Positions 46,301 through 58,323 of a stretch of DNA of 64,000 nt are shown one piece after another. This DNA is from Ophioceras dolichostomum (taxonomy: Eukaryota > Ascomycota > Sordariomycetes > Magnaporthales > Ophioceraceae). The stretch covers positions 1-64,000 of the forward strand of contig PYST01000037.1 of NCBI GenBank assembly GCA_003049485.1. The letters run 5' to 3'. Made by a program: the position numbers and the translations under genes. The notes under the pieces were generated by a model, which was not told where the DNA came from, did no database searches, and saw nothing but the letters and a program-made list of their open reading frames with translations. The first letter of the stretch is position 1; every line of letters starts with the position of its first letter.

Positions 46301-48560
46301 TTCCATGTGGTTTGGCACGAGACTAGAAAGGGCGAAGCGGCGTGTAGTTTTGCATGCATGTGTTGATCTCCGCGGGCGAAGCGCTACTTTAAGAAGCATA
46401 GCGAGAATACATCGTGGTTTCGCGTCCCTATTCGTCGTTCGCAAATGCATGGATAGGTTGGTAAGGTTCACTCGCGCTACTGATGTACCATTCCCGGAGC
46501 ACTCCAGTCCCGGGTTGCGTCTGCTCCAGCCGGACGAACTCACTTGTACCTATCAACGCCGGAGAAAGATGATGGGTAAGGTACGTTGGTAGTAGGTAGA
46601 AGGTAGGCCGAATATAAACGGCCAATCATTCATTCAGGCAATCATCGACCAAAAGGCTATTAGTCGTCTGGGCAGATCACGGCAACCGGTTCATCAGGCG
46701 GGTTCACAAGATCCATTCATCAGAACATCAGGACGCGATGCTCGCTCGGGTCTGCGGCAGGACCATAACCTGACTAAGGTCTGGTAGGTGCTGCCTCCAG
46801 CCAGCGATGTCTTGATTCCTGATGCCTGATTTCTGATCCCTGGCTGATCCCTAGTGGTCTCGGGTCCCATGGTCTCATCTCAAAATCGTTTTGGCTTGGG
46901 ACCTTTGGCTCCTGGGATTGCTTGCCAGCTTGCCAGCTTTGCCAGCTTGTCCGCGGATTGCCACTGGGCCGGCCTTCGTCTCTTCTTGCATTTCCCTTTT
47001 CCGCCTGGCCGCCTCCGCCTGGCCGCCCACCCCTCCTTGCTTTCCATCCTCTCCCATCCCCCCCTCCATCTTTTTGAGATCTGTGCTTTAGGCCGGGATC
47101 GGGGTTCTTGGGGGTAGGTTCTGGACTTCGAGGTCTGTGGGTCACGGTAGTGTGGAAGATGGATGGATGTAGCAGTTCAAGGGCAGTTAAAAGCAGTTAA
47201 GAGAAGCAACACTGCAACAGAAGAATATCAACCCTCTCGACCCAAGTGCAACGGCAGCAATAGTGATACATGCTGTAGTACCTATGGTGGTTATGATCGG
47301 GTACATGATAGGTAGCATCCGTCGTGGCACACGACTGGAGCTGGAGTGGTATGCGTCTGCGCTGTGGGCTGCTGTGGGCTGCAGCAGCCAGCGACCCAGC
47401 ATCGTCTTTGGTTTTATTCTCTTCTATCGGTGGGTTGTCGGGTTCGCACGGTTAGGTTTGGCTTGGGCATTCCCCACCAACCACAAGTACGGGTACAAGG
47501 TGGCAACTCGAGTTTGACCAAAGCACCACCCACGCCTGGGGACGCGGGCAGCAGCAGCAGCAGTACGTAGGAGAAGGAGCTTGCCAGCTCGAGTTGGGGA
47601 CGGACGGGAAACAGCAGACTAGGTGGAAAACTGGAAGCAACAATCTGAGAGGCAACCTGAGAGGAAAACGCCCCGGTCGGAGACGCCCCTGCCCTTTCGA
47701 GCAATCGGCAATCGTCCTTGCCCATTCACCAGAGACCAGTGACATTCAGTGACCATTCAGCGACCACTCACCATTCGGGGTACGCTGGTACGCTGGGTGC
47801 CAAGGTGCCATCCTCCATTGCTTGGCTCGTTTGCTCTTTGGCCCGCTACCCGCTATCTGCCACTACCAATCCACCACTGCCACCACTAGGACCTTTGAGC
47901 CCTGTCTGCTCCTGCTGCCTCATCCAGGGGGCGTGTGTGCACCCTGCCAAGTAAGAAAGCACCCGCCCGCCGCACCGCACTCGGCATCAATCAGTCAAAC
48001 ACAAACCAGCCTTAACTCCTCCAGTCCTCCTGCTCCTCACCACCTCGACCCTCAAAGCACGGATCTACTCCGCTTTCAACCTACCTCCCACCCACCACCT
48101 ACCACCTTCTACCATCCACGAAAACACCTCCACCACAACCACCGAGAACCCAAGAACGAGAGCACCTGCCGGCATTCACTATCGACCGACGACCAGACCT
48201 CCATCGAGTACGCCTTCTGCTCTGCTTCCTCAGTGCACGCGCCCTCGCCTCTAGCCGAAACCATATATCCTGACGAATAGAGCGAACCTTCTCCAGGATT
48301 CTTGACTCTTCTCTTTCCAATACCGATACTGCTCGCCTTGCTGCGGGCTTCTTTCCATCGAACAATCTTGTCGTAGCTCGGTCATTCCCGGTCGGGGAGA
48401 GAAATCACTGTCACTCGCTCGCTGTTGTCTCTCCTCTTTTCCCCAGCTCCTCAAGGCAGAGAGCGAGAGAAGAAGACCAGACAAAAAAAATTAGGAGCCC
48501 GACCTACTCGAAATTTACCCGCAGCCCCCTCCTCGCAAGGCCCTCGCAAAGTTTCGCATC
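43388..48560. other. Long intergenic interval before the Ras gene
   Basis: 5.2 kb without a supportable gene. Simple repeats include a CACTCGCATG-type run at 44733-44760, CTTGCCAG copies at about 46921-46949 and GGGCTGCTGT copies near 47360-47390. From about 47700 to 48560 the plus strand is C/T-rich with many CCACC stretches, consistent with a long Ras leader and promoter. A GGTTCGAGCC element on the minus strand at 44955-44964 resembles a pol III B box, but no tRNA folds around it. Confidence 0.5.
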
Positions 48561-49946
48561 ATGAGCGGAGGAACACGGTTGCAGCTTCACAAGCTGGTAG
48601 TCCTAGGGGACGGAGGTGTTGGAAAGACAGCTTTGACCATTCAATTATGTCTGCAACACTTCGTCGAGACGGTATGTTCCAATGCTTGCTACTTCGTTGC
48701 TTGGGAGCTTCAACCACCTCCCGTTTCTCCCCATCACCATCCCCACATGCCCGCACTCCAGCACCACGCACCACGCACTGCCCACTGCGCAGCACACACA
48801 GGAACCAAACCCCTCTATTCCATTCCAGTTGCGGGTGCAGCCGAGTCCGGCCCAGCCCAGGCCACATGAAAAAAAGATGAAAATGGGATACGAAAAAAAA
48901 AGAAGGAAAAGAAAACAGGAAAAGGAAAGGGGGAGGAAAAGCAAAGAAAAAAATAAAATAAAGCGGAGAAGCGATGAGGAAAATTAAGGGACCGACCGAC
49001 GGCGAAACAAGAGGACGTTCTCCAAGGAAAGACTCATGCTGCCGGCCATCACAATGTTGCTCGTGTCTTGCTCCCCCTCAAGAAAGCTCCCCGGCCTCTG
49101 GCTGTTTGCCAGCTTGCCCACTTGCCCATTTACCCTGCCCATCAATCCTTGCTGCCTCGTCGGCTCCATGTGTCCACCCAATTCTCTGTGTCGTGCTTGC
49201 GTCGTGTCTCGTGCGAGCCAGTCCATTCCACTGTACCACGGCAGCTGTTATGTTCTGTCTTATTCCCAGCCTTTCGAGTGAGCTCCCCCGCTGACCCAAA
49301 CCAATTGTTCGAACCCAAAATTTAGTATGATCCCACTATCGAGGACTCGTACCGGAAACAGGTCGTCATAGATAACCAAGCCTGCATGCTGGAGGTGCTG
49401 GACACGGCCGGGCAAGAGGAGTACACTGCGCTGCGGGACCAGTGGATAAGGGACGGCGAGGGCTTCGTCCTCGTGTACAGCATCTCGTCGCGCTCTTCGT
49501 TCTCGCGTATCAAGAGGTTCCACCACCAGATCCAGCGGGTGAAGGAGTCGTGCGCCTCCTCCCCGACATACCCGGGCTCGCCCATCATGGCGGCCAACCC
49601 GCAGGCCCAGGTCCCCGTCATGCTCGTGGGCAACAAGTCGGACCGCGTGACGGAACGCGAGGTGTCCACCCAAGAAGGCCACGCCCTCGCACGTGAGCTG
49701 GGCTGCGAGTTCGTCGAGGCGTCGGCCAAGAACTGCATAAATGTCGAGAAGGCCTTCTACGACGTCGTCAGGATCCTGCGCCGCCAGCGCCAGCTCCGTG
49801 ACCCCAAGTCCCCATCCGTCGGCGGCGGGAGGAGCCCCCGGACGACTGGCACCAGCAGGACCAACGACATGAGGGACAGGGGCGACGACAGGGACCGGCG
49901 GTACCGGCGGAACGGAGACAGAGGGACCAAGTGCGTCATTTTGTGA
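48561..49946 (+). CDS. ras-2: Small GTPase of the Ras family, Ras-2 type
   Basis: Two exons, 48561-48671 and 49326-49946, encode 243 residues. All G motifs are intact: GDGGVGKT (residues 16-23), the effector loop YDPTIEDSYRK starting at residue 38, DTAGQEEY with the catalytic Gln, NKSD, and ASAK. A short insertion (SPTYPGSPIMAANPQAQ) lies between helix 3 and the NKSD strand. The Arg/Asp-rich hypervariable tail ends in the CaaX box CVIL, whose Leu favours geranylgeranylation. The sequence from VVIDNQACMLEVLDTAG to AKNCINVEKAFYDVVRILRRQR is what I know from Neurospora RAS-2 and its homologues, which control hyphal growth, wall integrity and development. It acts at membranes as a GTP-dependent switch. 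The intron (654 nt, donor GTATGT, acceptor TTTAG) falls exactly before YDPTIED, so exon 1 alone codes the P-loop. Confidence 0.95.
48672..49325 (+). other. Long (654-nt) intron splitting the Ras G1 and effector regions
   Basis: The donor is GTATGT and the acceptor TTTAG. An A/G-rich stretch occupies about 48868-48970. The frame beyond the donor stays open for about 65 codons before a TGA, so retention would give a short protein with the P-loop only. I see no internal exon, since the protein is continuous across the join. Confidence 0.85.
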
Positions 49947-50246
49947 TTTGACCACGGTCGACGAAGATAAAGGGGGAAAGACGCGAGGAGAAAGAGAAGA
50001 GGAGAGACCATTTTGAGGAGGCAAAATTTTTGGGAAGGGCGACGGCGGCACTTTTTTTTTCATCGTTTTCATCTCGGCACGACGATCCAGACCGAATCAG
50101 TCAATTATTACAAAAGCACTCTCCAGCCATGAGTGCGCTCCGGACGTCGTATACCGAGTGCGCCCGTCGCCGCCGCCGACGTCCTTCCGTCCACTTTTCG
50201 ACTCGGGGACTAACTCCCGACACTTTTTGGGGTCCCCCCCCCCCCC

Positions 50247-50247
50247 N
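50247..50247. other. Ambiguous base (N) inside a run of C
   Basis: The only undetermined base I noticed sits in a C run of about 18 bases downstream of the Ras gene. It is a homopolymer sequencing or assembly uncertainty rather than biology. Confidence 0.95.
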
Positions 50248-50971
50248 CCCCCGGCCAAGGTCGTCCAGAGGAGATTGGGATGCGATGAAAGGATGGAGAG
50301 AGGTAGAGAGTTCACAGGATTGGAGGAATATTTCGGATTCTGAGCCGCGGTTATTGTGACAGAGATGAAGGGGGGAAAGATAGGATTAGGTCTGGTTAGC
50401 TAGAGGAAAGGAAGACTGGAGGGAAAGATGGAAGCCCGGACAACGGCCACCTACTATCGCACCCTACTCTCTGCCTTACCCTGCACTGCGCTGGCGGCAT
50501 CTTGAAGCCAGCCAGCCAGCCAGCCAGCTACATCCATCCGCCCTTAACCCGCGATGATGATATCACGCAAGTGAGAAAGGAGGAGAGGGGGGGGGAGAAA
50601 GGGGAAACACTCAAAAAAATATTGGAGGGAGATGGGTGGATGGGACAAAGGGAGTTGGCAAATACCGAAGCGACATCTTTTCGCGATTCGTTCTAACATT
50701 TTGATCTTGAGATCATTCAAGAAGGGAAAAAAAGAAAAAGAAAAATGGGAAACATGGTCTGGGGATTGGTGATGGGATTCCGATACCAGATATTTTTTTA
50801 CTACCTTAGCCGCGTCCTTCTCTCCAGCCTTCGCCTTCTTCTCAGCGAGATCCATACTTTTTTTTTCGCTTCTCTCTTTTTATTTTATTTATTCAACTTT
50901 TCAGTACGTTTTCGATTTTCCAGATACAAAAAAAAGAACCAGAAACTAAGTCCCGAAAAAAATATTCATCT

Positions 50972-50975
<4 letters not shown>

Positions 50976-51007
<32 letters not shown>
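50976..51007. repeat. (CT)n microsatellite
   Basis: Sixteen TC dinucleotides without interruption, in the gene-empty interval downstream of the Ras gene. Confidence 0.95.
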
Positions 51008-51009
<2 letters not shown>

Positions 51010-53320
51010 GCAGGACGATTCTCCCGATGGCGAACGGCGCAAGAATTTGGTATTCTGTCTGTAGGTACTGTTTGGTGCCTTCCTACATTTATCTCCCTTC
51101 TCTGTTCCTGTCACGGCTTGTTATTCCCTCCCCCTACCTCAGGTAGGTATGTGTCGTTCGACGCCGACAGAGGTTCTTACCGACAACAAAACATGGGAAC
51201 AGGGTATTCGGTTATGTTTTTTCGTGGGCCTCGGCAGAGTAGTCGATTTATTTTCTTTCCATCTTGGTTGGTTAGGTACCTACCTACCTACTTAGCTTAC
51301 TGCACCTATCCGGGTGGATGGGATTGGTTAGGCGTTGTCTTCCCCATTGGAGTTTTCCTCGGTTCTTCTGGCAGTTAGGCCTGCGACTTAACTTTTTGCT
51401 GTCTTGATGTTGGGAGATGGATTTTTCCTAGGGTGTTGACGATGGCCAGGTCTTCAAATCTCTCTCCATGTATCCCCTATATTCTCTTACTCCTTCATCA
51501 CGTACGTCCCCAGAGGCAGTTTTCTACGTAATCCATCATCAGAACGAACGTATCTTCCAGCTACCAGACATACCTACCACCTATCCAGCTATATTCATGC
51601 ATGAACGTATTCATCTCATCAGCCTACCTACCTGAGTACTTGTCTCCGCCGTTTTTTTTTGTTCTTTTCCTAAAGCGGCCGAAGGAAGCAAACCTGGCGA
51701 TGGAACCCTCTGCCCGCCTCCTTTGGCCCCGACACGGTGGAAACCCTTTTTTTCAATGACAGGAGTAGAGCAGATAGATCGAGGAGCAACACCCTCCAAT
51801 TGATGGTACCTACTGCCCCCCCTCGCCCCCCCAAATGCCAATGGCTTTCGTTCGGCCTGCCACTCCGCGCAATGTTTCATCAAAAATCTTTTTCTCTCCA
51901 GCGATGTTGGGTTGCGTTGGGAAAGATGCGCGGGGCCGGCCGTTGATTTTCTGGAGCAACATGGAGGATGAGAGGACCCTCATCCTGCAGGGTTGTCGAC
52001 GTCCTTGATTGGCAAGGTGGACACTGGACCCGAAGTACACCAGGCGCCGGCATTGAGGATAGGCATTTGATGATTGATGAAAAGCCCCAGTAAGTAGGTA
52101 CCTCTATGTACGGCTCTCAGCGAACCAATCTCGAGTATTCGTATGGTTTCTATACCCGCCCAGCGTTAACGACTACAACGACTGCGGCGACGATGAATGT
52201 CAATATTCGAGTGATGCGGGCCACTCATCTTCCGTCGAGGTTCGAGTGCTAGCGCCAACCGCAACCGTTTGAGTTTTAAACCTCGACCTTTCTTCTTTTC
52301 TTCTTTTCGATATCCGGACCTCTCATGCCCACGCAACGAACAACGTTCCGGCCAAATAAATCTCCAAGCAAGCAGACTCGCGCGCACAAGGTTTGCTGAC
52401 GGCCCGATGTAATTGACCTTCCTGTCTGCTGGTCGGACGGAAAAGACGTTTTTGTCGTCAAGAATATTCTCCAAGCTGGAGATTGTAGGTACTGCCTCTG
52501 GAGTCCTATTTTTGGCAGGGGGTGGTACATGTACCCTGCCCGCCTCTCGAGTTACACGGCCTGAAGGAAGATAGAGAGCATCGAGGCACGGCGAAGAGGC
52601 AATGGACGCACCCATTGGGTTCTTTTTCTTTGCAGCTATTTCCCAGGACGCGATCAGCTCGTGCGCGCGGGCAGTCGCGTGTGGCAGTGCCACCTACTAG
52701 GTAGGTGTGAAGTCAAATATCGAATATTGATGTCATCTTTGCTTAGCTCCGCGGTCCCCCATTTTCCGCCCTCATGTAAGTTTCCTATATAGATGTACGG
52801 ATAGAGTAAGCTTCTCGACATTGAGCAGAGCTGCGTCTGCCAAGTCGAGTCAGCCGGGCTTCAGCTGAGCAAGCTAACCTCCTCTACCTACCTATGTCCG
52901 TACGTGTATGGCTTTGCTGGATGGGGGCCTACTACTGCATGTGTGTCCGAGATTCTGCGCTATGGCCTGTCGTCTCTGCTGCAACCAACCAGGCTGCAGA
53001 GCCGGGCTGGCTCCTCCCAGGGCTGGCAGGATACCATACTTACCGGATACTAGACTAGACACATTGGCGGGCAGGCAACAGCGGTGCTTGCCCATGTTGA
53101 ATGCCGTCGATACCCACTCGCTGGGACTTACACAGTGATGCCTTGGCGATATGTCAGAATATACGGACGTATAGTCAAGCATTGTTGACAGCAGGAAAGG
53201 AAAGGAGGCTAACGAGGTGGGTTTAGCTCTGTGGCCGCAGGGCGGCTGGTTCAAGTGAGCGGGTGGTCGGGTAAAGCGAGCTCAGTCCTATTCCCTGCTT
53301 TCTTTTTCTTCCTCTTCTTG

Positions 53321-53348
53321 TTCTTCTTTCTTCTTCTTCTTCTTCTTC
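53321..53348. repeat. (TTC)n microsatellite
   Basis: Slightly interrupted TTC trinucleotides that end in CAG, giving an acceptor-like appearance. No exon is visible on either side, so I treat it as simple sequence. Confidence 0.9.
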
Positions 53349-56300
53349 AGGAGGCTTGCTGGCATGGGAAGATGCCTGCCGGCGTGGCGAGTTTTGGGGA
53401 AGAAGAACGCTTTGGGCAACAAGAAGAAAGCGGCTCGCTCGCTCGCTTCCTTGTCATCTCTGCCGTCCGTGTTGTGTCAGTGTGGGTGCAGAGCTGGTTG
53501 TAAGTGGTCGAGGTGGTGTCCGCGTGGGCGATGGGATGAGTCTGGATGGCACGCTTGATCGCGTCCCGTGGGTGACACGGATGACGGATATATCTCTCCT
53601 CTGTACCATCGCTCGTATCTGGTGATGGCGTGAATGGTCTTGTACTGTCGTAGTCTCGTCGTCTTTCTTGTCTGGTGGGTGGGTGTGGTGTGGTGGTGTT
53701 CCAATGGTGTTTACCAACCACTTACAAGCAAGTTGGATCGGGAGTGGGTGGTGCCGCATGCCGCATCGCCCAGAATCTCACAACTTGAACGAATCCTGTT
53801 CCCTCGCCCGCTCGCCGGGACCTCCACACGGGTTGAAGTACCGAGTTGCCGAGTCGAGATTTCTTGTCCTGCTGCTGCTTGGCCGCCCATCGTCTGTCTT
53901 GTCGTCCGTCTTGACTCCTCGCTTCCAGCCTGCGCAGACAAATGGTACTTGAATTTATCCCGTGCGATCGGTTCAAACCGAATGATCGCCGCTGTTGTCC
54001 ATGGAGAAGAGCCTGAAGAAGAGGACCGAGCGGCGGGGCATCTCGGACTATCTCACTACTAGTATGTGAAAACTAGAAGCAGAGGTACTCTGTATGCATG
54101 CGTCTTGTCCCATTCTCACTCTCTGCTGTCTGCTCTGCAAGCCTATCGTTTTCATTTCCCTGCTTTTCTTTTTCTCTATGGAGTGTTTTGCACAATCCTC
54201 TTCCACCGCGGACGCTCACCCTTAACTCCCCGCGTTAGTGCGTCCGTGCGCACGCACATCGAAGAAGAGGACACAACCAAGGGATATGTCATTTTCTCAG
54301 TGTGGGACGGCTCGCCGCCGTAGCCCACTTTCTAAAGTGTAAGAAGTCCCATGCGTGTGCAGGTCGACTCTTGTCCGCTTTTGTCAAGATGGGCGTTTTC
54401 AATACTTCCGTGCGGAAGTAGTGGCTGCAGCCAACTTACATCCAGCACAGCTCAGAACCCAGCTCAACACGCATTTTGTATGGTGCGGCATCGGTTCACA
54501 GGGTTGCCATCCCCCCACTCACACGCCGCGCCGCCTTTTTGGACCCGAACCCTCCCTTCCGCTCAAGCTCCCACTGTCCCCTCACTGGGGAGTACCTAGG
54601 GGTTCTCCAGAACCAGAACAGTCCGGCAACCTACCTCTTACCGGCTCCTTGTTACATGCCTACTTACTCACAGTCCCTCCTCCGTGGGCTGTGAGGAAGA
54701 GTTGCACCAATATATCTTCCCCACGTCACTCAGGACGCCCGTTGCTTCAGCCAGTGTCTGGACTTTTCCTTCATGCCTAAGGTTTGGCTGAAAAGGGCCA
54801 AGGTGGAACACCCCGCCTCTCTATTCTTTTCGATATCAGACCCAAGAGAGCTTACTTCCCCAACAGTCAAGCTCCCCACTCCGACACATACTGTACCATC
54901 CACCAACGCTCGTACGGATTGGGATATCCAGCAACTGAACAGGCGGACGGCTTTTTTCCATGAAATGGGGAGGTGTCCTGACCGTTCAGGATTGGTATCT
55001 CAGCATGCTGACTACCTCTTAGTCCCTGCTTTGGCGATCCCGTAATGCAAGCCTCGTGCGTCTGCCCGCCCCGGCCCCTCTTTCTTTCTCTGACTTCTAT
55101 CCCCCATCATCGTCAGTCTCTTTTTCGTCCTTCCTTTTCCCCACTTGGCCAGAAGAGGAGCCTCCTCCTACATATTCCGTACTCACCCCCGCGCTCCCAC
55201 TCGGCGAGCACCACCACCACCGGCCCCAGCCTCCTTCCCTCCCCGTGTCCCCGTCTCGTCCAACATCATGCCTATTCCGAACACTGCGCTGGGGGGCACA
55301 AGCATCAAAATGGAGCCAAGCGGTGAGGTTTTCACCGCTTGTTATGCGTGTGAAGAGAGAGTCTCAAAAAGTTTCAAGCCAAGACCAAAAAGAAAAACGT
55401 GACGCCCCAATTCCCAAGGACCACTTTCATGGGTTTCGCTCATCCAAGCGGATACTACGGAGCATACCGGAGAAAAAAAGGGTCCTCCACGAAGGGAGAA
55501 AGGGAGTCAAGGGAGTCGCTTGTTTTTCCCCGGGTTGGCGAAAGGTGGCTTGCCAAGCCGGGGCTTGCCTGATGATGAAGATTATGAGAGGAGTTTTGGG
55601 GTTTTGGGGGTCGGTCATCTTGTAACTCCGTCCGTCGTCCGCTCTGCTCGTCGGGGCTGACAACGAATCTGTGGGATTTTCAGGGGGTGGCCGCCATCCG
55701 CCGCCAGGCTCCTGTCCCGCCCACCACCACTATCACCACCACTAACACATTTCTTCACACAACTACTGTGGAATAGTGCCGAGTTGATATCGTCCGTCTC
55801 CAGCGAGATTCGTTTTCGCCCCCAAAGCCCCGCCTGCCTGGCGGTTGACCTGAACAGCAGCTGAAAATATGGCTGTCGGGAAAGGGAGATAGAATCTTCT
55901 ACATTTCCGTCACTTCCACTACTGTAGGGTCTGGTATGGCGCAATTTTCCATCACATACTGTGACCGTTTCGAAACAAGGCCCATCCCCCTCTCTGGCCT
56001 ACCTGCCTGCTTGCCTCTCTCTCCTTTGTCCTTTGCAGAAGAGGAGTAAGTACCCCACGTGCCACCGCCACTCTTTTGGTCGAACCCCCCACGTGCAGTC
56101 TTGATGGGCGATGATAAGTTCGAAGTTTCGGTTTTCTCCCCTCTCTCCTCCCATGCCATACCCCTACATGGTTGCAGGGCAAGGTCCAGGGATGATGGAT
56201 GAGAATTTCATAATTTCATCCCACAAGGACGTGAAACAGACGGGCACGAGGGCATTCTATAGGAGGCGAGAACATCAGAGTAATGCCCAGGAGGCTTTTC

Positions 56301-58288
56301 TTCACCGAGATCCCAATCCGTCTTCGGTCGGACGTGTGCAGTCTCCATTCCTTCGTTTTCATCCTCTATCTCCTATCTTCTTTTTCTTCTTTTTTTCTTT
56401 TCCTTCTAATCGTCGGAGTCCGGCGTCAACCCCGTCGGTCTCCACCACGTCGTGCTTGCGGCTTGACCTTTCCTCTGCAGCCTGCTCGGCTTTGCACGGT
56501 GGGGACGGAACAGTTCCGTAGCACCTGCCTCTGATACGAGTCCATCATGACGGCCAGCGGTCGGGGCATTCTGCTCTCTGCATCCAACTACGAATCCCTT
56601 TTCTCTCCCCTTCTTGCTTCTTTCATTCGCATTCCCAACTGTTCCCTCTCCTGATACATGCTGCATATGAAGTGCTTGCATGGTGCATGCGGCCTTGACT
56701 TGCCAGAAGAGGCAAGCAACTCATGGACTTTGTCTCGCCCTGTCCGCATTTGCACAAGGCTCGCTTGATTATGATCAGGCTAGGTAGGGTTAGGCTGGCT
56801 AACTACTACCTCCCTCCCTCTATCTACCTGCCTACCGACTGCACCTTCCTAGGTACTTCAGACTGTCGTCCCCCGCATCCTCGTGTCTTGGGGCTACATG
56901 CATACAAATGTGACAGAAAGGAGCAACAGCAACAGCATCGGTAACATCGAGTGGGCTGGCTGGCTTTCCGCTTTTCCTCTCGACGAACGAGAGTCAAGTG
57001 CGAGAACGGGAGATGCGAGGTAGGGTAGATGCAGGGCGCCTCAGCGCTTCGGGTCACGCAGGTATGGCTGGTTGAGATGGGATGTGCTGTTTTATCGAAA
57101 TCAGTCAACCCAACCGGAATTGGTTGTTGGCTGTTCTCGACGTGCATGAATATTGGGTGGTGGTTATTTCTCTCTCAAGGCTAGATGGCTGGATGGGTGG
57201 TGCTCGGAGATGCAGCTGGTGTGCCAGGAGGGGGGAATGACAGATGACAGAAACGTCGTCGTTGTTCCCCCTCGCCCTCCCGTCCAATTCCCATTCAGCT
57301 CGCAGATGCCATTCGCCGTCACAGTTTCATGTTGTGTTACTTCCGTAGTTTCCTGCCTACCGACTTACTTCTTTGCATATGGAAATATTGCATGGACTAC
57401 CTGACCAACCTACCTACAACGTAAACCTTGCTTTTTTTCTGAATACCCCAATACTTTACCTTTTGCTTAAATCCTCCTTGTTACATTCACACACCATCAA
57501 AGATCCCCCAACAGCAACTCCCTAGCCCCAGTTCTGCAGGAAGCCGTTCCGTCTTCGGGTGTCTTTTACGGAGCGAGCGTCCACTCTGGTCGCTCGACGA
57601 CGAAGGATATGGATTGGGGATGTGCCACCGGGCTAGCATATGCACGCGGGCCCTGGTCTCGTCACCCAGCAGGCCCCAAGTACCAAGCCCAACCCTGGCT
57701 GTTGCAGAACGCAAAAGGGATTTTCTCGTTGCCTGATTTTTTTTTCGTTGCCTGATAGAGACATTCTATCCAGGCCAGAGACCACCAGATGATCCCCCAC
57801 TCAACGACTCGGCACCGATGGTCTCAGCAGAAGGAAACAGCTGTTTCTTCAAACCACCCCCTGGCAACGTACCAGGCTATGCAGCCTCTGAATGCACAGC
57901 TTTGCACTACTTCCAGTGAAGCACGTCTTCCGGCCGACGCTGCATGTAGCTAGGCAGGACCACACGGCCTGCCTTATGCCGTGCATAGTTTCCCCCCGGT
58001 TCGTCCGCTCGCACACCAGCGCACTCCGAAGGGGCTTGCTTTGCCTGGTAATGCCTCTACGGAAGACGCATGCCCCCGTGCCGTCCCGCCCCTCCCTCCG
58101 CCCCTCGCCCGCCGATGGACGCTTGCCTAGTAGTAGTCCATGTGGCTTGCCGAACCGACCACCAGAGCAAGGCAAAGAAAGTGGAGCCCCAACCAGAACG
58201 GCTCAACGACACGCGGCAGGCACGCACGGCTCGGGCTTGGCTAGGTAGTGGGCTTGTTTCCCCGTCCTGTCGGCGTCGCTCCCGGTTT

Positions 58289-58323
58289 CCGGCTCCCGGC
58301 TCCCGGCTCCCGGCTCCCGGCTC
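58289..58323. repeat. Five perfect tandem copies of CCGGCTC
   Basis: A GC-rich 7-nt unit repeated head to tail in the gene-empty interval. A unit length of seven is not compatible with a repeated peptide in one frame. Confidence 0.95.

Noticed and set aside
50232..50252. C-run with an N as a possible programmed frameshift or gap
   Set aside because: It lies outside any gene and is best explained as a homopolymer base-calling uncertainty.
53321..53350. Pyrimidine tract ending in CAG, acceptor-like
   Set aside because: It is a TTC microsatellite; no coding sequence follows and no donor can be paired.
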